Shown: positions 28,321 to 37,749, numbered from the stretch's first letter. The stretch: DNA of 64,000 bases from an uncultured Pelagibacteraceae bacterium (GCA_902524345.1 CABZCX010000005.1:27393-91392); one strand, 5' to 3'. Translations and numbers: made by a program. Notes: generated by a model not told the origin, from the sequence alone.

Positions 28321-29286
28321 TTAAAGTTTAATAATTTTTGATTTGTCTAATTTTTTTTCAAAAAAATCAATTATATTTTGTATTGTTTCTTTTCCCATTC
28401 TTATCATGCATTCCTCAGTAAATGCAGCGGTATGAGGACTTAAAAAAACTTTATTGTTTTTTAGCAAAGGATTATCCTCTTTAGGTGGTTCTGTTTCAAA
28501 AACATCTAAACCTGCACCAAATATGAGACTTTCATTTAATGCTTTATCTAAGTCATTCTCATTAATCATCCCACCTCTTGCAGCATTAATAATTATACAA
28601 TTTTTCCTCATTGTTTTAAGTAAGTCATAATTAATAATATTTTTCGTTTTTTCATTAAGAGGCATATGTAAAGAAATGGCATCCATAGATTTTACTGCTT
28701 CTGTAAGATCTTCAATTTTTTTTCCACCCAATTCCTCAATAATATCTTTTGAAACAAATGGATCATAAACAAAAACATTCATTTCAAATCCTTTACATCT
28801 TCTTATTAAAGATTGACCTATTCTTCCAAATCCAGCAATTAAAATATTTTTTTTCCAAAGTTCAATTGTTTTTGGAAGTTTGTTTCTGTTAGAAAAATTT
28901 CCTGATTTAACAGTCTCATCATACATGTTTTTTCTCTTCGATATATTGAGCAACATAAACATAACATGTTCTGCCACCGCAACAGCATTTGCTGTAGCCG
29001 TAATTGCCAAGGTGATATTTTTTTCTTTAGAAGACTTGAGGTCAATATTGTCGTACCCAACGCCGTGGCGAGATATAATTTTAAGTTTTTTTGATATATT
29101 GATTAATTCGCTAGATAAATTTGCTGTTCTAATTGATAGACCATCACACTCCAAAATTTTTTGTTTAATATCTTTGTTATCTATATTTTCAATAATCTCA
29201 TAATCATAATTTGGGTTATTCTTTATGAGATCTATCCCCGCGTTATGAATAGGTTGAATTATCAAAATTTTTTTTTTATCCGACAC
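28321..29286 (-). CDS. D-2-hydroxyacid dehydrogenase (SerA/glyoxylate-hydroxypyruvate reductase-like)
   Basis: This 321-aa NAD(P)-dependent enzyme reduces a 2-keto acid or oxidises a D-2-hydroxy acid. The Rossmann motif is AGFGRIGQSLIRRCKGF. Catalytic Arg, Glu and His fall in NAARGGMINENDL, GLDVFETEPP and FLSPHTAAF. It lacks the long C-terminal regulatory domain of true SerA. It follows the HpaI-type aldolase by 6 bp, so its substrate may be an aldolase product such as hydroxypyruvate, glyoxylate or a semialdehyde tautomer; this is inference. Confidence 0.87.
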   Translation of the reverse strand: MSDKKKILIIQPIHNAGIDLIKNNPNYDYEIIENIDNKDIKQKILECDGLSIRTANLSSELINISKKLKIISRHGVGYDNIDLKSSKEKNITLAITATANAVAVAEHVMFMLLNISKRKNMYDETVKSGNFSNRNKLPKTIELWKKNILIAGFGRIGQSLIRRCKGFEMNVFVYDPFVSKDIIEELGGKKIEDLTEAVKSMDAISLHMPLNEKTKNIINYDLLKTMRKNCIIINAARGGMINENDLDKALNESLIFGAGLDVFETEPPKEDNPLLKNNKVFLSPHTAAFTEECMIRMGKETIQNIIDFFEKKLDKSKIIKL

Positions 29287-29292
29287 TTGAAT

Positions 29293-30084
29293 TTAGTAAG
29301 CTTTAGAGTCTTCTTTTGATTTGATTGATTTTAATTTAGATACAGCATCTTTTGCACCTGCACTCATATACCTTTGATCAGATCCAATAGTTACCAAATT
29401 AAATCCTAAATTAAGCATTTTTTTTGCATACTCTGGACTAGCAATATGAATACCTGCAAAAATTTTATTTTTTTTTGCATGTTCCAAGATATTCAAAATC
29501 TTTTCATAAGTTGGACTTCCTTCAGGATTATCAAAAGCTGGTTTTTGACCTATGGCTAGACTTAAATCAGCAGGTCCAATATAAATTCCATCTATTCCAG
29601 GTGTACTCATAATTTCATCTAATTTATCCAAGGCCTCTTTTGTCTCTATCATTGCCATTTTTAAAATCTCATCATTTGCAAAATCTCCATAATCTGAACC
29701 TCCATAAATTAATCCTCTAATTGGTCCAAAACTTCTATACCCTTTAGGGGGATACATGCATGCTTGAACAAATTTTTCAGCTTCAAATTTGTTGCTCACC
29801 ATTGGACAAATTACGCCGTAGCACCCTGCATCTAAAATTTTCATTATTTGTCCTGGTTCATTCCAGTTTACTCTTGCTAAAGGAGTAACATCCGTAGATG
29901 AAATTGATTGCAGCATTTGTAATGCATTTGGATAATCTATAACACCATGTTGCATATCAATTGTAAGCGAGTCCCAACCTTGATGAGACATTACTTCCGC
30001 TGAAAAAGAGCTAGGAATTTGTAACCAGCCATTAATTATTTGCTCACCATCTCTCATCATCTTTTTTATTTTATTTGGCCTCAT
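29293..30084 (-). CDS. HpcH/HpaI-family aldolase
   Basis: This 263-aa class II aldolase cleaves a 4-hydroxy-2-keto acid to pyruvate and an aldehyde. The N-terminal INGWLQIPSSFSAEVMSHQGWDSLTIDMQHG matches the family, with metal-binding Glu and Asp in MIETKEALD and DGIYIGPADLSLAIG. The family includes 2-keto-3-deoxyglucarate aldolase and HpaI. It sits directly after an aldehyde dehydrogenase gene and before a hydroxyacid dehydrogenase, in an operon divergent from iolD. Confidence 0.9.
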   Translation of the reverse strand: MRPNKIKKMMRDGEQIINGWLQIPSSFSAEVMSHQGWDSLTIDMQHGVIDYPNALQMLQSISSTDVTPLARVNWNEPGQIMKILDAGCYGVICPMVSNKFEAEKFVQACMYPPKGYRSFGPIRGLIYGGSDYGDFANDEILKMAMIETKEALDKLDEIMSTPGIDGIYIGPADLSLAIGQKPAFDNPEGSPTYEKILNILEHAKKNKIFAGIHIASPEYAKKMLNLGFNLVTIGSDQRYMSAGAKDAVSKLKSIKSKEDSKAY

Positions 30085-31527
30085 TTAAGATTTCAAACCA
30101 AGGTGAGTGTACTTTATATTTAGATAATCTTTAATTGCCATTGAACCACCTTCACGACCATATCCAGTTTGTTTAATTCCACCAAAAGGTGCCTCAGCTA
30201 TCGCAACTGCAGGAGTATTTACTGCAACAGTACCAGTTTCCATTAATTCTGAAGCTCTGTGAGCTTTATCCATAGAATTTGTATAAATATAACTACATAA
30301 TCCTAAGTCATTATTATTAGCTCTCTCAACTACTTCATCAAAAGTTTTAAATGACAACATTGGAACTAATGGACCAAATGGTTCTTGTTGCATTATTGTA
30401 AAATTATCCTTTACATTGTCAAAAACTGTTGGTTCATAAAAATAGCCTTTGTTAAAACCTTGAGGTCTTTTTCCACCCAATAAAACTTTTGCTCCTTCCT
30501 TTTTAGTTGTTTCAACTAATTCTTCGATTTCTCCTAATCTTTTTGCAGTTGTTAAAGGACCTAATTGAACTCCATCATCTAAACCATTTCCTATTTTTAA
30601 TTTTTTTGTTCTTTCAATAAACGCATTAATGAATTCATCTTTTCTATTTTCTTGTATATAAAATCTGTTAGGTGAAATACAAACTTGACCATTATTTCTA
30701 AATTTTGCAGTAATTGCCATATCTGCAACTTTATTTATATCAACATCATCAAAAACTATAAAAGGTGAGTGTCCACTAAGCTCCATTGTTACTCTTTGAA
30801 CTTTGTCTGCGGCTTTTTTTAAGATTAATTTTCCTACTCTTGTTGATCCAGTAATTGAAACCTTTTTAATAATATCAGACTCTAACAACTCATTTGAAAT
30901 ACTTTCAGGATCTCCTGATAATAAGTTTACAACTCCAGGAGGGACTCCCGCTTCTTTACAAATATCTACTAACTCCATTACTGTTCCTGGAGTAATTACA
31001 TCAGGCTTACAAATTACTGAACATCCGGCAGCTAATGCTGTTGAAATTTTTCTCGCTGCTAGAATTAAAGGAAAATTCCATGGCACTAAAGCTGCTACAA
31101 CTCCAACTGGCTGATAATAAACATGAACTCTCGTATCTGGAAATCGACTTTCGACTGTTTGTCCATAAATTCTCTTTGTTTCTTCAGCATTCCACTCAAA
31201 AATATCAGCAGCCCCACCAGTTTCGCCAATTCCCTCAGCTAAAGGTTTTCCAACTTCAATCGTTAACCATTTTGCTAAAACATCTTGTTTTTTTCTTAAA
31301 AGATCAGCAATTTTTCTAATAATATATGATCTCTGCCAAGGTAAAGTGTTTTTCCAAACTTCCAAACCTTTCTCTGCAGATTTAAGAGCTTTTTGAACAT
31401 CTGCTGAAGACGCTTTAGACGCTTGGCCAATAATTTCTTCCGTAGCAGGATTTATAACATCGTAAGTTTCTTTTTTTTCAGCTTGTTGCCACTTACCATC
31501 AATGAACTGCCCAAATTTACTATACAT
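30085..31527 (-). CDS. NAD(P)-dependent aldehyde dehydrogenase (succinate-semialdehyde dehydrogenase-like)
   Basis: This 480-aa aldehyde dehydrogenase of the GabD type has VPWNFPLILAARKISTALAAG, catalytic Glu in MELSGHSPFIV and catalytic Cys in NNGQVCISPNRFY. The track begins at 31638, but its first 37 residues (Cys/Phe-rich, unlike any dehydrogenase) overlap the divergent iolD. The ATG at 31527 (MYSKFGQFIDGKWQ) is the family start. It leads an operon with the aldolase and hydroxyacid dehydrogenase. The likely substrate is a semialdehyde or uronate-type aldehyde from the neighbouring pathway. Confidence 0.92.
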   Translation of the reverse strand: MYSKFGQFIDGKWQQAEKKETYDVINPATEEIIGQASKASSADVQKALKSAEKGLEVWKNTLPWQRSYIIRKIADLLRKKQDVLAKWLTIEVGKPLAEGIGETGGAADIFEWNAEETKRIYGQTVESRFPDTRVHVYYQPVGVVAALVPWNFPLILAARKISTALAAGCSVICKPDVITPGTVMELVDICKEAGVPPGVVNLLSGDPESISNELLESDIIKKVSITGSTRVGKLILKKAADKVQRVTMELSGHSPFIVFDDVDINKVADMAITAKFRNNGQVCISPNRFYIQENRKDEFINAFIERTKKLKIGNGLDDGVQLGPLTTAKRLGEIEELVETTKKEGAKVLLGGKRPQGFNKGYFYEPTVFDNVKDNFTIMQQEPFGPLVPMLSFKTFDEVVERANNNDLGLCSYIYTNSMDKAHRASELMETGTVAVNTPAVAIAEAPFGGIKQTGYGREGGSMAIKDYLNIKYTHLGLKS

Positions 31528-31581
31528 AATTTTTATTTTATGGTTAATTAAGCGAAATTTTAAGAGAATATATCTACAATT

Positions 31582-33426
31582 ATGAAAAAAATAAAGCTTA
31601 CATGTGCTCATGCAATTGTAAAGTTCCTGACTTCTCAAAAAATTCTTATCGATGGTAAAAAAGAACCTTTATTCGCTGGTGCTTTTGGAATATTTGGTCA
31701 TGGTAATGTAGCTTGTTTAGGACAAGCTTTAGAGGAAAATAAAGATAAACTTCCAACTTATAGAGGTCATCATGAGCAAAATATGGCTTTAACAGGAATT
31801 GCTTACGCTAGAGCAAAAAGAAGAAAACAAGTATTTGTAGCAACAAGTTCTGTAGGTCCTGGATCTACAAATATGGTAACAGCTGCAGCAGTTGCGATGA
31901 GTAATAGACTGCCAATTTTATTTCTTCCGGGTGATACTTACGCAAACAGGATGCCTGATCCAGTTTTACAACAAGTAGAACATTTTAATAATCCAGGAAT
32001 TACTCAAAATGATGCTTTTAAACCAGTTACAAAATATTTTGATAGAATAACCAGACCAGAACAAATTTTACAAACATTTCCCCAAGCTGTACAAGTTTTA
32101 CTAGACCCAGCTGATTGTGGTCCAGTATGCATATCTCTATGCCAGGATATACAAGGTGAAATTTTTGATTATCCTGAGGATTTTTTTAAAGAAAAAATCC
32201 ATAATATACGAAGACCAAGACCTGATGATTTTCAAATAAAAGAGGCAGCTGAAAAAATTAAAAAATCAAAAAATCCAATTATAATTTCTGGTGGAGGTGT
32301 TTTTTACTCAGATGCAATGGAGGAACTTTCTACATTTGCAGTTAAACACAATATACCTGTAACACAAACTGTAATGGGTTATTCTTCTATGAAAAGAGAT
32401 CATTCTCATTTTTTAGGACCTATTGGAGGTCTAGGAGGAAAAGCAGCAAACAACTTTGCAAAAAAAACTGATTTAGCAATTGCTATTGGAACTAAGTTAG
32501 GAGATTTCACAACTGGGTCATGGTCCAATTTTGAAAATCCAAATTTTTCATTAGTATCAATTAATGTTGCAAGATTTGATGCTAGTAAACATATGGCACA
32601 ATCAATTATTGGAGATGCAAAAGTTTCTTTAAATGAACTATCACAAGCTTTAGGTGATTGGAGAGCATCTGAGGAATGGCATAAAAAATCAAGAGATGAA
32701 CTTAAATCTTGGAATGAATATGTTGATAAAGAAAGTGGACCAACTAATCAAAAACTTCCAAGTTATGCACATGCAGTTGGTGCAATTTATAGAAACTCTG
32801 ATCCAAGTGATATCGCTGTTACTGCAGCTGGAGGTTTGGTAGGTGAAGTTGTTCAAATTTGGAGACCAAGAGAACTTAATACTCATGAAACAGAGTGGGG
32901 CTTTAGTTGTATGAGTTATGAAATTTCTGGAGCTTTAGGAATTAAAATGGCCAACCCAAACAAAGAAGTTATCACATTTGTAGGTGATGGATCATATTTA
33001 CTTTATAATTCAGATATATATTCATCTGTAATAACTAATAATAAACTAATTGTAATTGTCTGTGATAATGGTGGTCACGCTGTCATTAATAGGCTTCAAT
33101 TATTTAAAGGTGGAAAAGAATTTAATTGTTTGTTTGAGAGTTCAAATGTTTCAAATTTAGTAAAAGTAAATTTTGCAAAACATGCAGAAAGTATGGGGGC
33201 AAAGTCTGAAGAGGTAAGTTCTATCAGTGAATTAGAGGAAGCTTTCAAAAGAGCGAAGAAATCAAAAGTGACTTACGTTATTTCAATCAAAACTCATTCG
33301 TATCAATGGCTTGAAGGATCAGCTTATTGGGAAAGTCCAACTTTAGAAATTCCCAAAACCAAAGAAAATGAAAAAGCTCTAAAATTACACAAAGAAGGTA
33401 AAGCAAAACAAAGACAGGGAGTATAA
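31582..33426 (+). CDS. iolD: 3D-(3,5/4)-trihydroxycyclohexane-1,2-dione hydrolase IolD
   Basis: This ThDP-dependent enzyme opens the inositol ring to give 5-deoxy-D-glucuronate. It has IolD features along its 614 aa: GAFGIFGHGNVACLGQAL, YRGHHEQNMALTGIAYARA (ThDP Glu in HEQ) and SSVGPGSTNMVTAAA. The C-terminal ThDP-binding motif is FVGDGSYLLYNSDIYSSVITNN. It is divergent from the aldehyde dehydrogenase operon and heads a + strand series with a Gfo/Idh enzyme and ROK kinase. This is the strongest marker of inositol catabolism here. Confidence 0.95.
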   Translation: MKKIKLTCAHAIVKFLTSQKILIDGKKEPLFAGAFGIFGHGNVACLGQALEENKDKLPTYRGHHEQNMALTGIAYARAKRRKQVFVATSSVGPGSTNMVTAAAVAMSNRLPILFLPGDTYANRMPDPVLQQVEHFNNPGITQNDAFKPVTKYFDRITRPEQILQTFPQAVQVLLDPADCGPVCISLCQDIQGEIFDYPEDFFKEKIHNIRRPRPDDFQIKEAAEKIKKSKNPIIISGGGVFYSDAMEELSTFAVKHNIPVTQTVMGYSSMKRDHSHFLGPIGGLGGKAANNFAKKTDLAIAIGTKLGDFTTGSWSNFENPNFSLVSINVARFDASKHMAQSIIGDAKVSLNELSQALGDWRASEEWHKKSRDELKSWNEYVDKESGPTNQKLPSYAHAVGAIYRNSDPSDIAVTAAGGLVGEVVQIWRPRELNTHETEWGFSCMSYEISGALGIKMANPNKEVITFVGDGSYLLYNSDIYSSVITNNKLIVIVCDNGGHAVINRLQLFKGGKEFNCLFESSNVSNLVKVNFAKHAESMGAKSEEVSSISELEEAFKRAKKSKVTYVISIKTHSYQWLEGSAYWESPTLEIPKTKENEKALKLHKEGKAKQRQGV

Positions 33427-33431
33427 CCCTA

Positions 33432-34592
33432 ATGGGCAAAGTATTTAAAGTTGGTTTAATTGGTTGTGGTCATATCGCAGAAACATATTTCAGAGCTCAC
33501 AAATATTTTAAAAATTTTAAAATCATTAAATGTGCAGATGTTAAAGAAAAAGCAGCTAAGAAATGTGCTAAAATTAATAAAATTGAAGCAGTTTCGGTAA
33601 GTAATTTATTTAAAGATAAACAGGTTGAAATAATTTTAAATCTAACCCCTCCAAAAGTTCATTACCAAATTGCAAAAAAGTCTTTGTTAAATGGAAAACA
33701 TGTATACTCAGAAAAACCATTAGCAATTAATTTAAAAGACGGAAAAGAATTACTAAAGCTCTCAAAAAAAAAGAAATTATATTTAGGAAATGCTCCAGAT
33801 ACTTTTTTAGGAGGAGGCAATCAAAAATCAAAAGAATTATTAGAAAGTAAAAGTTTAGGCAAAGTAAATTTAGGTAATGCGATTTTTGCTTTTCCAGGAG
33901 TTCAATCTTATCATCCAGACCCAGAACCATGGTTTGCAAAAAAAGAAGGTGGTCCAGTAATTGATATGGGACCTTATTATCTCACAGCATTAGTAAATTT
34001 ATTGGGTCCAGCAAAAGAGGTAAAAGCAGCAAGTTTAATGAAAGGTTCAAGATTTAGAACAATTGGTATTGGTCCAAAAAAAGGAAAAAGAATTAAGGTA
34101 GATTGTCCGACGACATATTTTACAACAATCATATTTAAAAATGGAAGCATAATCAGACTCACTTTATCTTTTGATGTTATAGCCCATCAAAGAAATCATA
34201 TCGAACTTTATGGAACCAAAGGTTCAATGATTGTACCAGATCCTAATATGTTTGGTGGTTCAGTTTATGTATGTAAAAAATTAGGAAGCCCATGGAGAGA
34301 ATTTAAAACAAATCAAATGCCACTAGGAAAAATTAATATTAGAACGCAAAGTTCTAGAGCAAATGAGTCACCTACTAACGCAAATTACAGAGGAGTTGGT
34401 CTTGCAGAAATGGCTTATTGTATTGATAAAAAAAAGATACATAGATGCAATGGAGAAGTATCTTTGCATGTTCTTGACTTGATACAATCAACTATGCAAT
34501 CTGCTAAAACAAATAAACCAATTAGACTTAGTACAACATGTAAAATTCCAAAACTTTTTATTAATAAAGAAATAAATAAATTAATGAGATAA
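33432..34592 (+). CDS. Gfo/Idh/MocA-family oxidoreductase
   Basis: This 386-aa dehydrogenase has the Rossmann motif VGLIGCGHIAETYFRAH and the cofactor lysine in VYSEKPLAINL. The catalytic region GGPVIDMGPYYLTALVNLLGPAKEV has Asp and Tyr where IolG has Asp and His, so its substrate differs from that of the iolG-like gene at 25869. It follows iolD by 5 bp and precedes a sugar kinase by 3 bp. It may act on another inositol isomer or a related sugar. Confidence 0.85.
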   Translation: MGKVFKVGLIGCGHIAETYFRAHKYFKNFKIIKCADVKEKAAKKCAKINKIEAVSVSNLFKDKQVEIILNLTPPKVHYQIAKKSLLNGKHVYSEKPLAINLKDGKELLKLSKKKKLYLGNAPDTFLGGGNQKSKELLESKSLGKVNLGNAIFAFPGVQSYHPDPEPWFAKKEGGPVIDMGPYYLTALVNLLGPAKEVKAASLMKGSRFRTIGIGPKKGKRIKVDCPTTYFTTIIFKNGSIIRLTLSFDVIAHQRNHIELYGTKGSMIVPDPNMFGGSVYVCKKLGSPWREFKTNQMPLGKINIRTQSSRANESPTNANYRGVGLAEMAYCIDKKKIHRCNGEVSLHVLDLIQSTMQSAKTNKPIRLSTTCKIPKLFINKEINKLMR

Positions 34593-34595
34593 AAT

Positions 34596-35498
34596 ATGCA
34601 GATTGGTATTGATCTTGGGGCAAGTAAGATAGAGTATGTGTTATTAGATGATGTTGGCAATGAGCATCATAGAGAAAGAACTGAGGTTCCAAAAAATTAT
34701 AAAGATACATTATCCATAATTAAAAAAATAGTTATCGAACTTGAGCGTAAAGCTGGTAAAGAATTACCAGTGGGTGTATGTCATCCAGGGATTCATTCTA
34801 TTCAAACAGGACTAGTTAAAAATGCGCCTAATTCTTTTTGGATAAATGGCAAACCTTTACAAAGAGATTTACGGAGTGAGATTGGTAAAGAAATTTATTG
34901 TGAAAATGATGCAAACTGTTTTGCTTTATCAGAAGCAATAGATGGTTCTGGAAAACATTACAAAATAGTTTTTGGGGTAATTCTTGGATCTGGTGTTGGG
35001 GGCGGTTTAGTTATAGATAAACGAATTGTCAATGGACCTAATGGGATTACTGGAGAATGGGGGCATAATCAAATACCGAGCGCTTGTATTGAAGGTGTTC
35101 AAATAAAAAAAACCAATTTAAGAGCTGGAGAAATAGAAAACTTTGTTGCGGGTATAGGTATTTCTAAAGCGTTCAAAAACGAGTTTAAAAAGGATTTATC
35201 TGCCCAAAAGATATTTGAGATGCATAGAAAACTTGATTTAGATGCAGAAAAATTAATTGATAAATATAAAGATCAACTCGCTATGTCTTTAGCCACTGTT
35301 GTTAATATTATTGATCCAGATGTGTTTGTTTTCGGGGGCGGGGTATCTAACGAAATAAATTTTTTAGATGAAATTAAACAAAAAATGAAAAAATTTGTAG
35401 CAGGGGGTGAATTTGAGGGGACTTTTTTAAAACCCAAATTTGGTGATGCAAGCGGTGTTCGGGGCGCAGCTCGATTAGCAAGAACCACAAATTATTGA
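34596..35498 (+). CDS. ROK-family kinase lacking the zinc-site cysteines
   Basis: This 300-aa protein has the ASKHA phosphate motif IGIDLGASKIEYVLLDD, the CENDANCFALSEA active-site region (Asp catalytic base) and LGSGVGGGLVI. ITGEWGHNQIP keeps the ROK histidine. The usual CxCGxxGCxE zinc loop is replaced by NLRAGEIENFVAG with no cysteine. Mak/NagK-type enzymes phosphorylate fructose, N-acetylglucosamine or mannose. Its place in the iolD operon suggests a sugar or sugar acid from that pathway. It is not related to IolC, which is a PfkB-type kinase. Confidence 0.88.
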   Translation: MQIGIDLGASKIEYVLLDDVGNEHHRERTEVPKNYKDTLSIIKKIVIELERKAGKELPVGVCHPGIHSIQTGLVKNAPNSFWINGKPLQRDLRSEIGKEIYCENDANCFALSEAIDGSGKHYKIVFGVILGSGVGGGLVIDKRIVNGPNGITGEWGHNQIPSACIEGVQIKKTNLRAGEIENFVAGIGISKAFKNEFKKDLSAQKIFEMHRKLDLDAEKLIDKYKDQLAMSLATVVNIIDPDVFVFGGGVSNEINFLDEIKQKMKKFVAGGEFEGTFLKPKFGDASGVRGAARLARTTNY

Positions 35499-35559
35499 CT
35501 AGTGAATAAAATTCATTTACTACAAAAGGAGCTAATTATTTAAGTCTAGGAAGATAAAT

Positions 35560-36408
35560 ATGAAATTATGTAGAATAGGTAGTGTTGGAGAAGAAAAACC
35601 AGCAATCATAGATAGTGAAAACAATTACCGAGATTTGTCATCAATAATTAATGATTTTAACCCTGACACATTAAATTTTGATACATTAGAGAAAATAAAA
35701 AAAACTGATATTTCAAGTTTACCAAAGCTTGATTCAAGTTCTAGAATAGGTGCATGCGTCTCTAACCCATCAAAATTTATTGGCATTGGTTTGAATTTCA
35801 AAGATCATGCTGAAGAACAAAATTTACCAATTCCAAAAGAGCCAATTATTTTCTCAAAGTTTACAAGTTGTATCACAGGACCAAATGATCCAATAGTTGT
35901 ACCAAAAGGATCTAATCATACCGACTGGGAAGTTGAAATTGGTTTTGTAATAGGAAAAAAAGCTATCAATGTCAGTGTTGAAAACGCCTTAGATCATGTT
36001 CTAGGTTTTTTTCTTGTAAATGATGTGAGTGAAAGAGATTTCCAAAAAAATAGAGGTTTAACTTGGGATAAAGGAAAAGGTTTTGATACATTTGGTCCAA
36101 TAGGACCATTCGTAGTTACTAAAGATGAATTACCAGACTATCAAAATTTAGATATGTTTTTAGATGTCAATGGGAAAAGGATGCAAACCGGAAATACAAG
36201 TAAAATGATTTTTAATATCAAAAATTTAGTATCTTACATGAGCTCATGTATGAGCTTACATCCTGGTGACATTTGTTGCACGGGAACTCCACCTGGTGTT
36301 GGTGAAAACATGAAACCACCTGTTTTCTTAAAAGGCGGTGAAGAAGTCGTTTTGGGAATAGACAAGCTAGGTCAACAAAAACATAAAGTCATTCCTTATA
36401 AAGATTAA
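35560..36408 (+). CDS. Fumarylacetoacetate hydrolase-family protein
   Basis: This 282-aa enzyme of the FAH superfamily has the core FIGIGLNFKDHAEEQNLPIP, then DWEVEIGFVIGKKA, NDVSERDFQ and GDICCTGTPPGVG. The metal-binding acids are in the DWEVE segment and upstream Glu residues. Members hydrolyse or decarboxylate diketo or 2-keto acids, including 2,4-diketo-3-deoxy sugar acids. Its proximity to the iolD operon (61-bp gap after the kinase) and the HpaI aldolase suggests a keto-sugar-acid step. The exact reaction is unknown. Confidence 0.87.
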   Translation: MKLCRIGSVGEEKPAIIDSENNYRDLSSIINDFNPDTLNFDTLEKIKKTDISSLPKLDSSSRIGACVSNPSKFIGIGLNFKDHAEEQNLPIPKEPIIFSKFTSCITGPNDPIVVPKGSNHTDWEVEIGFVIGKKAINVSVENALDHVLGFFLVNDVSERDFQKNRGLTWDKGKGFDTFGPIGPFVVTKDELPDYQNLDMFLDVNGKRMQTGNTSKMIFNIKNLVSYMSSCMSLHPGDICCTGTPPGVGENMKPPVFLKGGEEVVLGIDKLGQQKHKVIPYKD

Positions 36409-36420
36409 TACAATTAAATA

Positions 36421-37125
36421 ATGGAACTATTTATTGCTTTAGGCGCTGGATTGATAAGTTTTTTATCCCCATGCGTTTTACCGCTTATTCCAGGATATAT
36501 TTCTTACATATCTGGAAGTTCAATTAATGAATTAATTGAAAAAAAAAATGTAAATTTATTTCCTATTATTTTATTTGCAGTTGGATTTTCAATCGTATTT
36601 ATCTTTTTTGGCGCAGCATCTACATTACTCGGACAAGTTCTTTTACAAAATTCTTATGAGTTAAGAATAATAGCAGGAGTGATAATTATTATTCTATCTC
36701 TTCACATAATTGGAATTATAAATATAAAATTCTTGAATTATGAAAAAAGAGTACAAACTAATATAAAAAAAAATTTTTTTAGTCCAATATTAATTGGTAT
36801 GGCTTTTGCTTTTGGATGGACACCTTGTATTGGTCCAATACTTGGATCAATATTAGTTTTAGCGTCAACAGAAGAAAGTTTAAAACAAGGTATCTTACTT
36901 TTGGCTTTTTATTCTATTGGATTGGCAGTTCCGTTCATTTTATCTGGATATTTGATACAGAAATTTTTAATATTTTCAAAAAATTTTAAAAAAAATATTG
37001 ATAAAGTGTCAAAAATAGGTGGATCGATTCTACTTATCACTGGTATTTTAATGATTACAAATCAATTACAAGCTTTTGGTTATTATTTATTAAAAATATT
37101 TCCTTTTTTACAAAATTTTGGATAA
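36421..37125 (+). CDS. ccdA: Cytochrome c biogenesis protein CcdA-like
   Basis: This 234-aa membrane protein with six helices transfers reducing equivalents from cytosolic thioredoxin to the periplasm. The two redox cysteines are in FLSPCVLPLIPGYISYI and FGWTPCIGPILGSIL, the DsbD-core/CcdA arrangement. No thioredoxin-like partner lies beside it. It starts 12 bp after the FAH-family gene and precedes the azoreductase gene by 7 bp. Confidence 0.92.
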   Translation: MELFIALGAGLISFLSPCVLPLIPGYISYISGSSINELIEKKNVNLFPIILFAVGFSIVFIFFGAASTLLGQVLLQNSYELRIIAGVIIIILSLHIIGIINIKFLNYEKRVQTNIKKNFFSPILIGMAFAFGWTPCIGPILGSILVLASTEESLKQGILLLAFYSIGLAVPFILSGYLIQKFLIFSKNFKKNIDKVSKIGGSILLITGILMITNQLQAFGYYLLKIFPFLQNFG

Positions 37126-37132
37126 TTAAGTT

Positions 37133-37717
37133 ATGAAAATTTATCAAATAGATTCAAGCGCCAGAAAAGAGGGATCAACTTCAAGAGCTCTAGCTAAAAA
37201 GTTATTAGATAAAATTAAAAGTCCAGAGGATGAGATAATTTATAGAGATTTGAATGAGGAAATGGTTTTCGTCTCAGGGTTAACAGAGTCAGGGATGAAT
37301 ATTGAAAAAAAAGATCAAACTGATCATCATAGAAAAATGTTTGAGTTATCAGATCAACTGGTTAAAGAGCTTAAAGAAAGTGATATTATTATAATTTCAG
37401 CTCCAATTTATAATTACGGACCACCAGCTACATTAAAAGCGTGGTCAGATTTAGCTGCAAGAGTTGGTGAAACTTTTAAATTTAAGCCAAATGGAAGAAG
37501 AGAGGGTTTATTAAAAAACAAAAAAGCTTATTTAGTTATTACATCTGGCGGAACTAAATTAAATAGTAAAGAGGATTTTTTAACACCTTGGTTGAAATTT
37601 ATATTAAATTTTTTTGGTATTGATAAAATAGAGACAATCAATGCCGATCAAATGGCTCTAAATTATGAAAAATCAATAAAGGATGCTGAAAAACAAATTG
37701 ATAATATAATTTTGTAA
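37133..37717 (+). CDS. azoR: FMN-dependent NADH:quinone oxidoreductase/azoreductase
   Basis: This 194-aa flavodoxin-like protein reduces quinones or azo compounds with NAD(P)H. The FMN phosphate loop is SSARKEGSTSRALAKK. The family-typical APIYNYGPPATLKAWSDLAARVGETF and LVITSGG segments are present. Its metabolic role here is not apparent. It ends about 30 bp before the TPP riboswitch. Confidence 0.9.
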   Translation: MKIYQIDSSARKEGSTSRALAKKLLDKIKSPEDEIIYRDLNEEMVFVSGLTESGMNIEKKDQTDHHRKMFELSDQLVKELKESDIIIISAPIYNYGPPATLKAWSDLAARVGETFKFKPNGRREGLLKNKKAYLVITSGGTKLNSKEDFLTPWLKFILNFFGIDKIETINADQMALNYEKSIKDAEKQIDNIIL

Positions 37718-37749
37718 AATTTTAATTTCGTATATATTGTAATTGAATT

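Noticed and set aside
31528-31638. N-terminal extension of the aldehyde dehydrogenase in the ORF track
   Set aside because: The added residues are Cys/Phe-rich, unlike the family, and overlap the divergent iolD start. The ATG at 31527 is the normal family start.
34596-35498. ROK kinase considered as IolC
   Set aside because: IolC is a PfkB-family kinase. This protein has ROK motifs and no PfkB signature.
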